DNA of 64,000 bases. Source: Eutypella sp. D-1 (Eukaryota; Ascomycota; Sordariomycetes; Xylariales; Diatrypaceae). Positions 47,727 through 57,978 of the stretch are shown one piece after another. The first letter of the stretch is position 1, and every line of letters starts with the position of its first letter. Under the pieces are notes generated by a model that saw only the letters and a program-made list of their open reading frames with translations, had not been told where the DNA came from and ran no database searches. The translations under genes were made by a program, and so were the position numbers. The stretch covers positions 248,001-312,000 of the forward strand of contig JAJTTP010000008.1 of NCBI GenBank assembly GCA_023313575.1. The letters run 5' to 3'.

Positions 47727-48878
47727 GGCGGCAGCTTTATGTATGCGCGCGCACGTGTGTGTGCCTGTATATTTCTGTATGTTCTAGAGGGGTGGATGGG
47801 TTGGCAAGGGGTGGGTGAGGTCGAATCCTGCTCTTCATAGCATCCCCGCAGCCAACAGACCTATTCTCGCAATATGAGCTGAGACTTAAACCCGTACAAA
47901 TAAGGGGGCACCTTCAACTCATGCAGAATGTTTTATATTTTCTGGGTGTTGGTGCCGGGTTGATCAGTTAAGCCAAGTTTCTGCTCGGCATAGGTTTTTC
48001 TTCGTCAATCTTTACCTAAGGGACGAAATTTAGGATTGAAGCTAATTACCTAGCCAGACTACCTCATAGGTGCTAGTCTAGGCCGCTTTAAATACGGGTA
48101 AGTTGCCTAGGTACCTCCTTGCCACGGATACAGATTGTGCAGGTGCAGACCAGTACTTCATGATAGAAACTTTCGGAGTTAAATTACATAGACTAGCCTT
48201 TATTGGTTATCACTAAGTCCATTACCTACCTACCTAGGTACCCATCTTGCCCATGGACCTACATACCTAAGCTGACCCCCCAATGACCCCACCCCCCTTC
48301 CCTAGGCCCCCTTTAAACGACCCACAACCTACTCGCCTACTTCCTATATATTCTTGAGGGACACCCATTGGCTGCCTCGGTAGGTACACTCCCATTAATA
48401 AACAATCATGTACGTATGCTAAATCTTCGCGAACCGTGCTCCTTTCACGACTTTGAGTTGGGTCTTTCGGATATGGCTGAGCTCCGGACCCAGTGTGAGG
48501 GGACGGAGAGGAGTAATGACGGGCAAGGGGGTCCTCCGTTTATGACTGGCTACAGCATCCTCAACAAGGTCAGCCAGGCGAAGGTTTCCGAAAATACTTG
48601 TGTGAATCTCGGGCTCGTCCATACGCTTATCCAAATCACTTAGTCCCGGGCCAGAGAGCATCGCAAACATCTGAGTATCATCCCAGCGGTACTCCATCCG
48701 GACCCAGCAGCTGTTATTTTCACACATACACTCAATAGTGAAGGCAATAGACTCTATGGTGAATCCGAGAAAGATTGGACAGACGGATACTTATATACTT
48801 GTGAATTGCTATCAGATATTCCATTCAGGTGTCGTATTCCAATTTGAACATCCCAGTGGAGGCGGACGAATAACAAGA
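47727..48878. other. FMT1 promoter side and protease 3' flank
   Basis: Contains a TACCTAGGTA copy (48231-48240) and one weak minus-strand open frame (48419-48727). Nothing else is recognised. Confidence 0.55.
48419..48727 (-). CDS. possible small unknown protein (102 aa)
   Basis: A 102-codon frame starting with ATG, 150 bp downstream of the metalloprotease-like gene. The translation (start MCENNSCWVRMEYRW) has no signal peptide or motif I recognise. It could be chance, a leftover 3' exon or 3' UTR of the neighbour. Low confidence. Confidence 0.2.
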   Translation of the reverse strand: MCENNSCWVRMEYRWDDTQMFAMLSGPGLSDLDKRMDEPEIHTSIFGNLRLADLVEDAVASHKRRTPLPVITPLRPLTLGPELSHIRKTQLKVVKGARFAKI

Positions 48879-49714
48879 CTATTCCTCTCCTTCATATCCC
48901 GTATCCTTGTTACAGATAATCGCCCAGAAATTCTCAGTAGCATACCAACCATAGCTGTCGGCGTTGTACTTTGCAAGAGTTTTGTCAAGCGCTCTAGCGT
49001 TGGCCCAGCCGTAGCCGTTGGGCTGGTCAATAATCTCTCCGTGATGCAAGCTCCCGAGGAACCAGTCCCAGTGCCTAAAAGTATGTATTAGCATAAGTCA
49101 TTTGATGCTGATGCCGTCTGATCACAAGCTTACATATACTCGTGGAGTAAAATGCTCCCGAGAAGATACATATCCTGCGTCATCCCTTCATCGTCCCACT
49201 GTGCGCACGCATCATCAATGCCATCACGATCGGGATAAACCCACGCATCCTCAGTCAGGATAAGCTGGGGCTCCGGGTCATCAAACTCCTTGAGTTCGGC
49301 CGGAGCTGGGTCATTGGGGTCGGTGTCGCCCCTTACAATGACCATGTTAGTCATGGCAGGTGCACCGTGGGCGCCATCGCCCAGCAGTTGGTTGAAAAGG
49401 TTCATGACGAGCTGCTTATCTCCGCTGTCGAAATACTTGGCGAAAATCGCGTTGTTTTTAGGCGAGTCCGACGTCGAGGTGGCATAGGCGAGAAGTTCGT
49501 ATGCGTTGTTCAACGCCCCAGACGTTTCTAACTCCGGACGAGGTGGTAGCTTGCCGCCTCTGTCGGGGTCGTTCACATCAATGCCCTCACCTATCCTAGG
49601 GTAGTTCCATTCATCACGTTTGAGAGAGCCGTGCCCGGAAGGGGTTTGTACATAGGGGACTGCTCCTGCTAGTGAAGAAACAACTAGGAGAAAACTAGTC
49701 ATAGAGACACGCAT
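48879..49714 (-). CDS. small secreted HExxH metalloprotease-like protein (aspzincin-like)
   Basis: Exons 49714-49134 and 49074-48879 (donor AT|GTAAGC, branch GCTAAT, acceptor TTTTAG) give 258 aa. Residues 1-20 (MTSFLLVVSSLAGAVP) look like a signal peptide. Splicing rebuilds HEYMH (191-195), an HExxH zinc motif, because the intron cuts the Met codon between the two His. Downstream IIDQPNGYGWANARAL and NADSYGWYATENFW resemble the aspzincin (M35, deuterolysin-like) pattern in which an Asp in GTxxDxxYG is the third zinc ligand and NADNY follows. The middle (about 60-185) is acidic and has few Cys. Family placement is inference from these three blocks; it may be a non-classical or lineage-specific member. 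No accessory gene lies next to it. Confidence 0.72.
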
Positions 49715-50728
49715 GTTGTCAGAGTCCTTAAGTATCTGGGGTTGGAATATTGTGCACGCGGAAGAGGGGCTGCGGTGGTGAAAAGGGGCTGGGGGTAGAT
49801 AAGCGCGAAAGACTCGAAGGTCGTGTTGATATATGCTCTAAGGTTATTGTCTGTGTCTGCTGATAGTTCCAGAGAAGTCATAATATCCAAGTAGAAGCCT
49901 AGATATATATACTGCTCGTGATGATCACCAAGCTTGCCCATAGACATGCCATCCATGCCATGTAAGCCTTGCTACTCATCTTACCCAATGCTCTCGATAC
50001 AAGAAATGGGCGTATCTTGCACTTCCGGCCTCACTCCGCGTGGGAAATTGGGGCCAGTGACGATGTTGTCTATGTCAGAATGGGCCACACGCATTACATC
50101 ATGTGGTTTCTCATCCATATCTCGGTCTCGTCATAGGGGGCAGAAATGCTACGTAAGTACGTAGCATTGTATATTTGCATTCAAAACTATATCAACACAT
50201 AGCGTACAAGATACATAGCTTGACTATGTGTTTGGGGCGAAATAAGTGCAACTAAATCGACCTCGCTATAAATAAATTGTGATGCATTTCGGGCTTCACA
50301 AGAATGGGGGCCTTCACCATGGTTGTTGTTGCTTCGTCCGGTGGCTGATGAGGCGCGAGTTGATGATACACTACCCTCATTCGCCGCCCATGAATTATTC
50401 GATGAAGTGGTTGGTAGCAAATGTGGCTTATCAACGCCGCAATTCGACTCAGGTGATAGGAAATTTATTAGTGATCAATTTCAGCTCTACCACATCAGCA
50501 GCCAAAATATCATTATGATATCATGCCAGATCATTATTTCAGGAGATCATCTCCAAAGGTTTCGGTGAGCACAACATTATATGCATGCTTCCATTCAATC
50601 GAAGACCCCGCGCCTTGCGAACAATTATCGTCGGTATTTACTTACCATCACCAGATTTCACGGTAATACACATCTTCTTCCGACATCCTTCATTCCCATT
50701 CCAACCCACTACGGGGAGATCCAGGAAA
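49715..50728. other. divergent intergenic region protease-like/unknown
   Basis: No clear gene. A stretch at about 50355-50530 (plus) reads like protein for some 50 codons but lacks a start context and motif, so it may be a gene relic or chance. Confidence 0.5.
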
Positions 50729-51379
50729 ATGGCGCAGAGTTCAGCCCCGAATGTCTCAGTTGCCCTCGGCATTAATCCATCTGTGCACTCCTTCTCAGAC
50801 TCAGAAGCACCGAGCCTCCAACTCACAGTCACATCACACCACCCAGACCCTATAACAATCTACGCGGACGATCTGTCCCCAAAGCTCATGCTCACCGGAG
50901 GCGCGTTCGTCATCACTGACTTAACAAACGGCACAGAGGTCAAGCAGAGCGTACAGACCCATTGCCGCATCCCGCCCCCAACTAAGGTCTCCGTCCCCGT
51001 GATCGAGTCTCTATTTCATACACTCCTCCCGGACACCCCGCTTACCATTTCTACGCCCTTCACACGTGCCAGAAGCAATGGAGTACCCCTTCCAAAATAC
51101 CACGCGAACTATGAAGAGGGGGTATCAGCTAGGTCTGGCGCATGTGGTGTGGATGGACTCGAGGCCGGGCACAGATATGCGCTTAGCCTCTCGGAGAGCC
51201 ATAGAGTTCCATGGGATAGCATCCGCTGGTGGGAATACGGCACGAAGGAGCAAGTACTAAGCGGAGGAGATGGTGAAGGGCTTGATGGGAGGACGGTGCG
51301 GTATGGACGTGGCCCTCACGAAGCTATTAAGCTGGATATTTCAGGGATTCATGCTCTGGTGTTTGAGTGTAAAGACTAG
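50729..51379 (+). CDS. conserved-looking protein of unknown function (216 aa)
   Basis: Single exon. I start it at the ATG at 50729, which has context AAAATGGCG; the frame stays open upstream to 50585, but those residues look non-coding. There is no signal peptide or membrane helix. Alternating hydrophobic residues (LQLTVTSHHPDPITIYADDL, GAFVITDLTNGTEV) suggest beta strands, and the ending DGLEAGHRYALSLSESHRVPWDSIRWWEYGTKEQVL is rich in Trp and Tyr. I do not recognise the family. It is divergent from the secreted metalloprotease-like gene; no functional link is evident. Confidence 0.75.
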   Translation: MAQSSAPNVSVALGINPSVHSFSDSEAPSLQLTVTSHHPDPITIYADDLSPKLMLTGGAFVITDLTNGTEVKQSVQTHCRIPPPTKVSVPVIESLFHTLLPDTPLTISTPFTRARSNGVPLPKYHANYEEGVSARSGACGVDGLEAGHRYALSLSESHRVPWDSIRWWEYGTKEQVLSGGDGEGLDGRTVRYGRGPHEAIKLDISGIHALVFECKD

Positions 51380-53240
51380 CTAGGTAACGCAATTGAAGCC
51401 TAAAAGTGTGTAAATTTTCATCGTGGTGCAATCTTGTTAAACAAACACACTTCCGATGACTTCTAGTTTTAAGGAAAGACATATTTATGGGCCTTGGCTG
51501 AAAAGGATAAAAAGGGAGAGATGGATGGAGGGGAAACTCAATGTTGGTTGTGTTAAGCTTAAAAAGCCCCCTGGCCATAACGATGGATTGCTCGATGTCA
51601 TCATCTGGGCACACTTCCCTGAGATCTTTGCATATTTCTTGCCAACAGCATAGTTGCACTTACACACACGCGCGCACACACCGATATAGAGCTGAATAAA
51701 CCCCGAATAAGAGCTCACCTATGGATATAAACAGGTATGTACCTACATCATATCTTACGTAGTATTTTGTATACCCGTCGTAGTTATGCAATGCTCTCTT
51801 TTCTTTTCCATAATTGTCCGATTTGTTAATATTTACAAGGCAGCGATACCTTTTCATGTAATCATCTGAGTAACTTATATATAAGGTTACGCCTACTATT
51901 CTTGGGTCTTCCCCTTTTCTTTTCCTATGTATCAGTAAATAGCAAAGAGAAAAAGGGGACAGTGAAACCCTTAGCCAACGCACCCCCCCCCCCCCCCCTT
52001 CCCCCTCTCTAGCAGAATTCATAGCAGAGCACATGACGCCGCACGGCGTAGCATTCAACAAGAGCGGCGGACATCCACGAGCGCGATGAGCGTAAGTGCT
52101 GGCGTCGTTAACTACCATCGACGGCTATCACGGAGGCACCGGGGGGGGGGGGGGGGGGAGAGCGTACAGACGGAATGAGGTGGAGGGCGCGCTCCGCGGC
52201 GCTGGCTCGGCGGCGAGGTCCGACGCCCCGGGACGACCGCGCCGTCGAGGATGGGTTTTCGCTGAGGTGAGTTGAGGTGAGTGATAGAAAGAGGGATCTA
52301 TTGTGTTTCCCGGTTGTCCTTTCCCCCCTTGACCCCCCCGCCCTTCCCATCCCCATCCTCACTCAGCAGCACCCTTGCTCCCCGGCATCCAGTGCCGAGC
52401 CGATGAATATTCCGGGCGGCCCCGTTTCGCGTTGTTTTTTTTTCTTGGGGGTGGGAGGGTGGGTGGACATCATTAAGCATGAAAGGGATACACTATATAT
52501 ACACCACCAGACGACACCGACCGCTAACGGAATATTGGAATACACACAGGACACTCTCTGATATCCGTATAGGGCGTAGGAAACGCAATCGTTGACTAGC
52601 GTACGGTGGATGGGCGGTGCGTACAGTAGGGTGATGGGTTGTTTACATATCTAATAGATTGATCGCAAGAACGGATGGATGGGTTTTGATTTCTTGTTTG
52701 TGTGTAGCATCATTTATCAAGGTACTACCGACGACAGATCTCTGCCTCTCACCCTTCCTCTCTCTCTCTCTCTCTCCTGTCTTTCACGTCTTCTCCCCCA
52801 CCTCTCTCCATTTTCCCGTCTCTTTTTTGTCCTTTTGCCTCCATGTCTACATGATGGATATGATGTTACACGCCACGCGGCCCCCACCTCACCTCGCCTT
52901 GAGAGACACAAATTACATCCGTAGCAAAATCGAGAGTTTTTTGGAAGGGGGTATCATTAAACTTTTCATTTCATTTTTTTTTTGGCTCTTTTTTCTTTCG
53001 TCATTGATGATTTCTCAACCGACTCGAACTACTACTAGTTCAACTTGTAAGACACCTTTTTTTTGGGGGGGGGGGGGGCCGATTATGTAGATAGCAGCAG
53101 GTACGCGAACCATCTAATAAACACCCAATATCGCCTGGTAGAGGGAGTGGCGAGAATAGCAGAGCTGCTGGGCAACCTCTTCTCTCTGTCTTTTAATAAA
53201 ACAAAAAAGACTAGAAAGATCCATAGCCTAGCCGAGCGTT
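51380..53240. other. intergenic, homopolymer-rich
   Basis: No gene is supported. It holds C16 (51983-51998), G18 (52141-52158), G14 (53065-53078), a CT-microsatellite near 52760-52775 and a GC-rich patch at 52160-52260. Confidence 0.55.
52141..52158. repeat. G18 homopolymer
   Basis: Eighteen consecutive G on the plus strand, followed by a GC-rich patch. Confidence 0.95.
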
Positions 53241-54548
53241 CTAGGCCGACTGTGGCATCGGCGGCATCAGTTGTTGGGCCATCTGTGGTTGCTGCTGCTG
53301 CTGCTGATGCTGCTGTAGTGGTTGCTGCGGGGTCGGGGTCTGCGGCGGTTGTGGTTGGGTTTGCTGGGGCGCCTGCGGCGTCTGTTGCAGCGAGTCGTCC
53401 CTCGGAGTCCCGTCCTCCCGGAGGATGATGCATGGCTTCCTAGCGAAAATGCTGAAGACGGTCTGGGCCTGGGCGGCGGAGTCGGCGGGGTCAAGCTGCT
53501 CCTGATCGCCCATGGAGAGGGCGCGGAGGATCTGCTTGTCGACCTGGTCGAGCTCGGGGTCCGGGTGCTCGCCGCGGAGGTAGGCGGCGACCTGGCGGGC
53601 GGGCATCTGGGCGGCGCGGGTGAGGCGGCCGATGGCGGTGCGGATGCCCTTGTTGTTCTCCTTCTGCCAGCGGCGGTACGAGGGGATGGTGTCCATCTTG
53701 TGCTGCGGGGTGGCCTCGTGGTTGTGCTCGGACTGTAGCACCTCCATGAACCAGAGGTCGCCCTCGCGCTTGAGACGCCGGATGGCGACCCGCCAGGCGC
53801 ACCCGGTCTTGGTGGACTCCCGCTTGCGCTGGCCCGTCCCCTTGGACTGGAATTCCCGCCCGCCCCGGTCGCAGGCGAAATCTTTCCGGATCACGGGGCC
53901 CTCCGGGTCGTATTTGCCGTTCGACAGCTTCTCCCGCACCCCGCGCATCTGGCTCACCCCGTACCCGCTCGTGAAGCAGTGCAGCTGCAGCGAAAAGATG
54001 GCGTCATCGATGGTCGCGTAGGGGCCACGGTATAGGGGGGCCGGGGGTGGCGCCGGGTTGCGGGCCAGGTAGCCCGGGGACGGAGACCGGCGGCGCGGAC
54101 GGGTCTTCGAGCCCTTGGGTCTCCCTCTCGGCCGACCTGACGCAGTGCCCGGCGTTGGTGTCGCTGTCGTCGCTGTTGCCGTCTGCTCTGGAGTTTGGGT
54201 GTCGTTGGCCTGGATCGGTATAGGTTGGGAAGGTGTAGTTGCTTGGTGGTCTGGCTGGATGACCGGCGAGGAAGCGGGTGCCGGAGCAGGAGCAGGAGCG
54301 GGGGCGTGAGCGTGAGCATGAGAGGGAGCGGGGGTGGGAGCGGGAGCAGGATCGGCGATGACGGTCTGTTGGGCTATGTCCTGCTGTAGAGCGCCATCTA
54401 AAGATATCTGGGGGTGCGGATGGGGGTGTGGATGGGGATGCGAATGCGGGTGTTGTTGGTGCGGGTGCTGATGGGGGTGAGGAATCTGGGGATAGGTAAA
54501 TGGGTTATATTGCGCTGACGCGTATGGATTGTATTGTGGCGAGGCCAT
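53241..54548 (-). CDS. AT-hook / FAR1-type zinc-finger DNA-binding protein, no transposase
   Basis: Single exon, 435 aa. The N-terminus has His-Pro repeats (about 22-47) and Pro-Ala repeats (66-93). Residues 138-154 contain RPRGRPKGSKTRPRRR, an AT-hook-like basic patch. Residues about 175-282 look like a FAR1-type domain (WRKY-GCM1 fold): Cys226 in FACDRGG, Cys250 in TGCAWRVAI, then a strand WFMEVLQ and His275/His277 in EHNHE. In Mutator-like transposases and plant FAR1/FHY3 this domain precedes an MULE transposase; here none follows, only a helical region and a Gln/Pro-rich tail (about 385-430). It is probably a transposon-derived or regulatory nuclear protein. Target and function are unknown. 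Confidence 0.8.
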   Translation of the reverse strand: MASPQYNPYASAQYNPFTYPQIPHPHQHPHQQHPHSHPHPHPHPHPQISLDGALQQDIAQQTVIADPAPAPTPAPSHAHAHAPAPAPAPAPASSPVIQPDHQATTPSQPIPIQANDTQTPEQTATATTATPTPGTASGRPRGRPKGSKTRPRRRSPSPGYLARNPAPPPAPLYRGPYATIDDAIFSLQLHCFTSGYGVSQMRGVREKLSNGKYDPEGPVIRKDFACDRGGREFQSKGTGQRKRESTKTGCAWRVAIRRLKREGDLWFMEVLQSEHNHEATPQHKMDTIPSYRRWQKENNKGIRTAIGRLTRAAQMPARQVAAYLRGEHPDPELDQVDKQILRALSMGDQEQLDPADSAAQAQTVFSIFARKPCIILREDGTPRDDSLQQTPQAPQQTQPQPPQTPTPQQPLQQHQQQQQQPQMAQQLMPPMPQSA

Positions 54549-55520
54549 CGTTGGGGAGGGGGGGGTTGAGGTGATAGCCGTGGAGACTGCGTATATCGTG
54601 AGTTTTTATTTTTATTTTTTAAAAATAATTGGGCGACACGGAATATCTTTTGTTGTGAGAAAAAACCGCGACGAAAAAAGAAAAACACCCCAAACAATCG
54701 AAAATAAAATGATGACGGACGGGAATGATAAAGAGAGATAAGATGTGATGTGATGGGACAGGCAAGACGGGTTATGGGGAACGGATGATGGATGGGGACG
54801 GATCTTCCCTGAACACAAACCCTGAACAAGCCCTGAATGCCCTGAAATGTATGTTTTCCTTACTTAGGTAGCTAAGTTTTGGGGGGGGGGGGGTGTGCGC
54901 GCGTCGAATTATGTTCCAAGTTAAGTTCCTTAAGTTATGGGCCAGCTCGAGCGATGCCGCTTTTAGCCTCCGTCGAGTATTTTAACTGTGGGGTTGGCGA
55001 GGAGCTGGCGAGGGGCTGGCGAGGGGCAGAAAGGTGGGCCGCAAAGCTTGGTTGAAAACCTGGAAGATACTCAAGGTACGTACTTATCAATGATTACGCC
55101 TAATGCAATACATTATATCCTTTGGACATCATGTTATCGGGTACCTAGGTATGTATCTACAGCCATATCTGCAAAAGTGGTAATGACATCACAGACCGTC
55201 ACTAAGTACCTATATAGATACACCATATCATAACCCTGACACTGATGCGATAAATGCAATGCAATACAATACAATGAGATACGATGCTGGATAGATACCC
55301 GTTGCGTCCTATATTTTACCCCATTCCCAAGGTCACTACCCTCAACAACCAGATGCAAGGCTAGAAAAGTATTCCTCGCAAGGGGAAAGCCATAACGATC
55401 GTGTTGTGCTGATTTCCTAGACGCCCACTTAGAAAAAATGAATGCGAATGTGAGGGCCATTACGCGATATAATAGAGACGGTGTCTATACACCATCCCCT
55501 CCTCCCCCGGCTATTTCGTC
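54549..55520. other. intergenic between two minus-strand genes
   Basis: No gene is seen. It contains G13 (54881-54893) and a TACCTAGGTA copy (55142-55151). Confidence 0.6.
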
Positions 55521-57978
55521 CTATTCTATACTCATCCGCATGAGTCCGTCGTTGGTATCCACCATTCCTTGGAATCCAACCCGACCTTTGGGACCGTTAG
55601 CCGGCCTTCCACCACTGTTGCCGGCGGAGCTCCCGTTGTCGCTTGGCGTTGCCGAATGCTTGTCCCCGCCGTGATTGCTTCCTGGCCGCGAGCCCCACGG
55701 CGCCATATCTCTCTGCATAGGGCTTTGCGTGATGGGTGAGTTGTGAACGCTCATGCCCGGGCTCACCGCCCTCCGCTTGAAGCTGACCGGGTCGAAGTCG
55801 TCATCCCTCCGCCGCTTATTATTAATTCGCCGAGTGATCTCCGCAGCGGTGGGAGGGATGCCGCCTTGAGGACCGAAACCCGAGGCTGTCTGTTGGGGCG
55901 TGTCTGATCTCTGACTCTGGTTATCGTTGTTCGTGCTGAACGGGAACCCGGCTCCGGAACCAAAACCGCCTGCGTTGCCCGAGCCCGCTGATGGCGAGTC
56001 CATGTTAATATCCTCGCTTATACCGGACGAAGAGCCTCTTGGCAGAAAAGCCGGAGGCGGCGGCGTCACTCTCGTGCCGTTGATGCTGCTGGTCTCCGAG
56101 AAGGTGTCCCAGAAGTTCTTCCCTTTAGAGTTCATGAAAGCTTGTTTCTTAAAGCTGCTTGATAAACCCGTATCCATCATCATATCATCCTCGGCCATGT
56201 CGTCAAGTCCTTCTCGAGCAGTGTTCAAGGTGGGTGAAGTTGGCGTTGCAGTCGGAGCACCTGGTATATCTAGGGGAGGGGCTGGTCCCACGGTTGCCCC
56301 TGCCCCTGCCGTTGCTGTCGCATTGGCCGGTGTCATGCGCGGCGACAGGTCAATGTCACTTTCACGAACCTGGCGGATAACTTCGGCCTCGCGTTGTACT
56401 TCGGCGTCGATGGGGGTGCTCTCTTCTGCAAGGGCAGCACGTATACGCGCGAAACCCTTGGTTTTAGGCTTCGTCGAGTCAGTAACCCTCGTTATAGAGA
56501 ATAGCAAAGTTTTAACTTACGAAAAGATTGCCTCTTCTAGTGACCACCCTCTTGACCACACCCCTCTGGCCTTCTTTGCCTGAGGGGGTAAGAACCTCCC
56601 CGCCGTCCATTCCCTTTTCTTCGGGGTCAGTGCTGGATATGTGCAACTGGTTGGCCGCCCAGCTAATGCTTTCTCGGCGTGGATGAGCCAGTGCGGCGTC
56701 ACGCTTGTCTTTGGCTGTGCTACTGGGCGGCGACTTAGAAAGTGAAGCGGATCCAGTAGGTTTGAAACCCAGGCCCAGCAGTCCGCGTAATTTCTTCTTC
56801 GGTTGTTTCCTCGGTCGCGTGCGGAAGCTCGACAAACTGCTTACGGCAGGCGAAGTGTCAGGCAGCCATGACACCACATTGCTGTTCATTTGCCCCACCA
56901 TCTGATTTCCAATGTGCATGTTGTTCCTGGGAGCTTGTGGGGTGCTCATAATAGCATCTTCCATATCGTCGTCCATATAATCATCTTCCCCAGAACTTGA
57001 CGAGGAACCGGAAACGACCATATTGGTGGCGCTTCCAACAGAGCCTGAAAGGTAGTTGCGTTCACGGGTACCCATCATAGACCAAAGCGAGCTGGATGAT
57101 TGGTCAGCACCGTATTCACCATTACCCCGACCGGGAATGTTCATAGCGCGGCCACCGATTGTGGGTGAAGAATCGGGAGATGACTGCTCGGCGAGGGTGG
57201 AGTGATGCAAGCTCGTGGCTGCACGGGAGAAATCTAAGCCTCGGGAGCGACGTGGAAGGATGTTTGTGGGGGAGGCGTAGATCTGAGAATGATCAAGTTT
57301 GGGAGACAAAGGTGTCGGGGTCAAGGTATGTTTGAGATGTTGATTCGTTGCAGGAGTAGCCGCAGCAGAACCGACACCCACATCAGCGACGCCCACACCA
57401 GCAACCGGGTCGGAGGGTGATGTCAAATCTCGATCTCTCTGGGGCATTTGAAGTGAAAGGTTGAGTTCGCTATTGGCACGCAAAGGTCCGAAGTTTGGAA
57501 AGTTTGCGAAGTTTGCGTAGTTGGGACGATGGGGGGTGACCGGAGGGGCGACATCTCTATTACCATTATAATGATTATTACCATGGCCGGGGCCGGGGTC
57601 GGGGCCGTGACCGTGGCCGTGACTGTTGCTGGTGGTGGTGGTGGCGAATGTACCGTATAGAGAACTGTCGTCCTTAGAGGTTCGTCTCGCGGCCTCTATT
57701 ATATGTGGTGAGGGAGAAAGTTGAGTCGAACCTCCATCAGATAAGCTTCTTGATTTCTCCGAAAGTTTCTTCGGCGTTCGCATAATATCATTGTTGCCTT
57801 CTCTTCCTTCTTCTCTAACTCCCCTTCCGCCACCTGCTCTTTCTCCTACTCTTTCCCCTACTCTTTCTCCTATTCCTATTCTTCCTCTTTCTCTTTCTTC
57901 GACACTAACTCCACCCTCTATTGTACCTGCTCCAATAGGATCGAGCCTGCCTGCCTCGACACGGATGTCGTCCATCAT
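55521..57978 (-). CDS. large Ser/Pro-rich nuclear-looking protein of unknown function (801 aa)
   Basis: Exons 57978-56521 and 56468-55521 (donor TTC|GTAAGT, branch TACTGAC, acceptor GACGAAG, phase 0) give 801 aa. It is mostly low-complexity and likely disordered, with four denser islands: MRTPKKLSEKSRSLSDGG (from residue 66), RKQPKKKLRGLLGLGF (about 389-404), the block spanning the splice (VVTRRGNLF at 478-486 joined to PKTKGFARIRAALAEE), and AAEITRRINNKRRRDDDFDP (about 695-715) with a nuclear-localisation-like KRRR. The continuity of a basic motif across the intron supports the model. I do not recognise the family. Met66 is an alternative start, because residues 1-65 are repetitive (GERVGERVGERAGG). 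Confidence 0.82.

Noticed and set aside
52108..52362. Possible small minus-strand gene in the GC-rich patch
   Set aside because: The translation is Ser/Pro/Arg low complexity running into a G18 homopolymer; no splice or domain signal.
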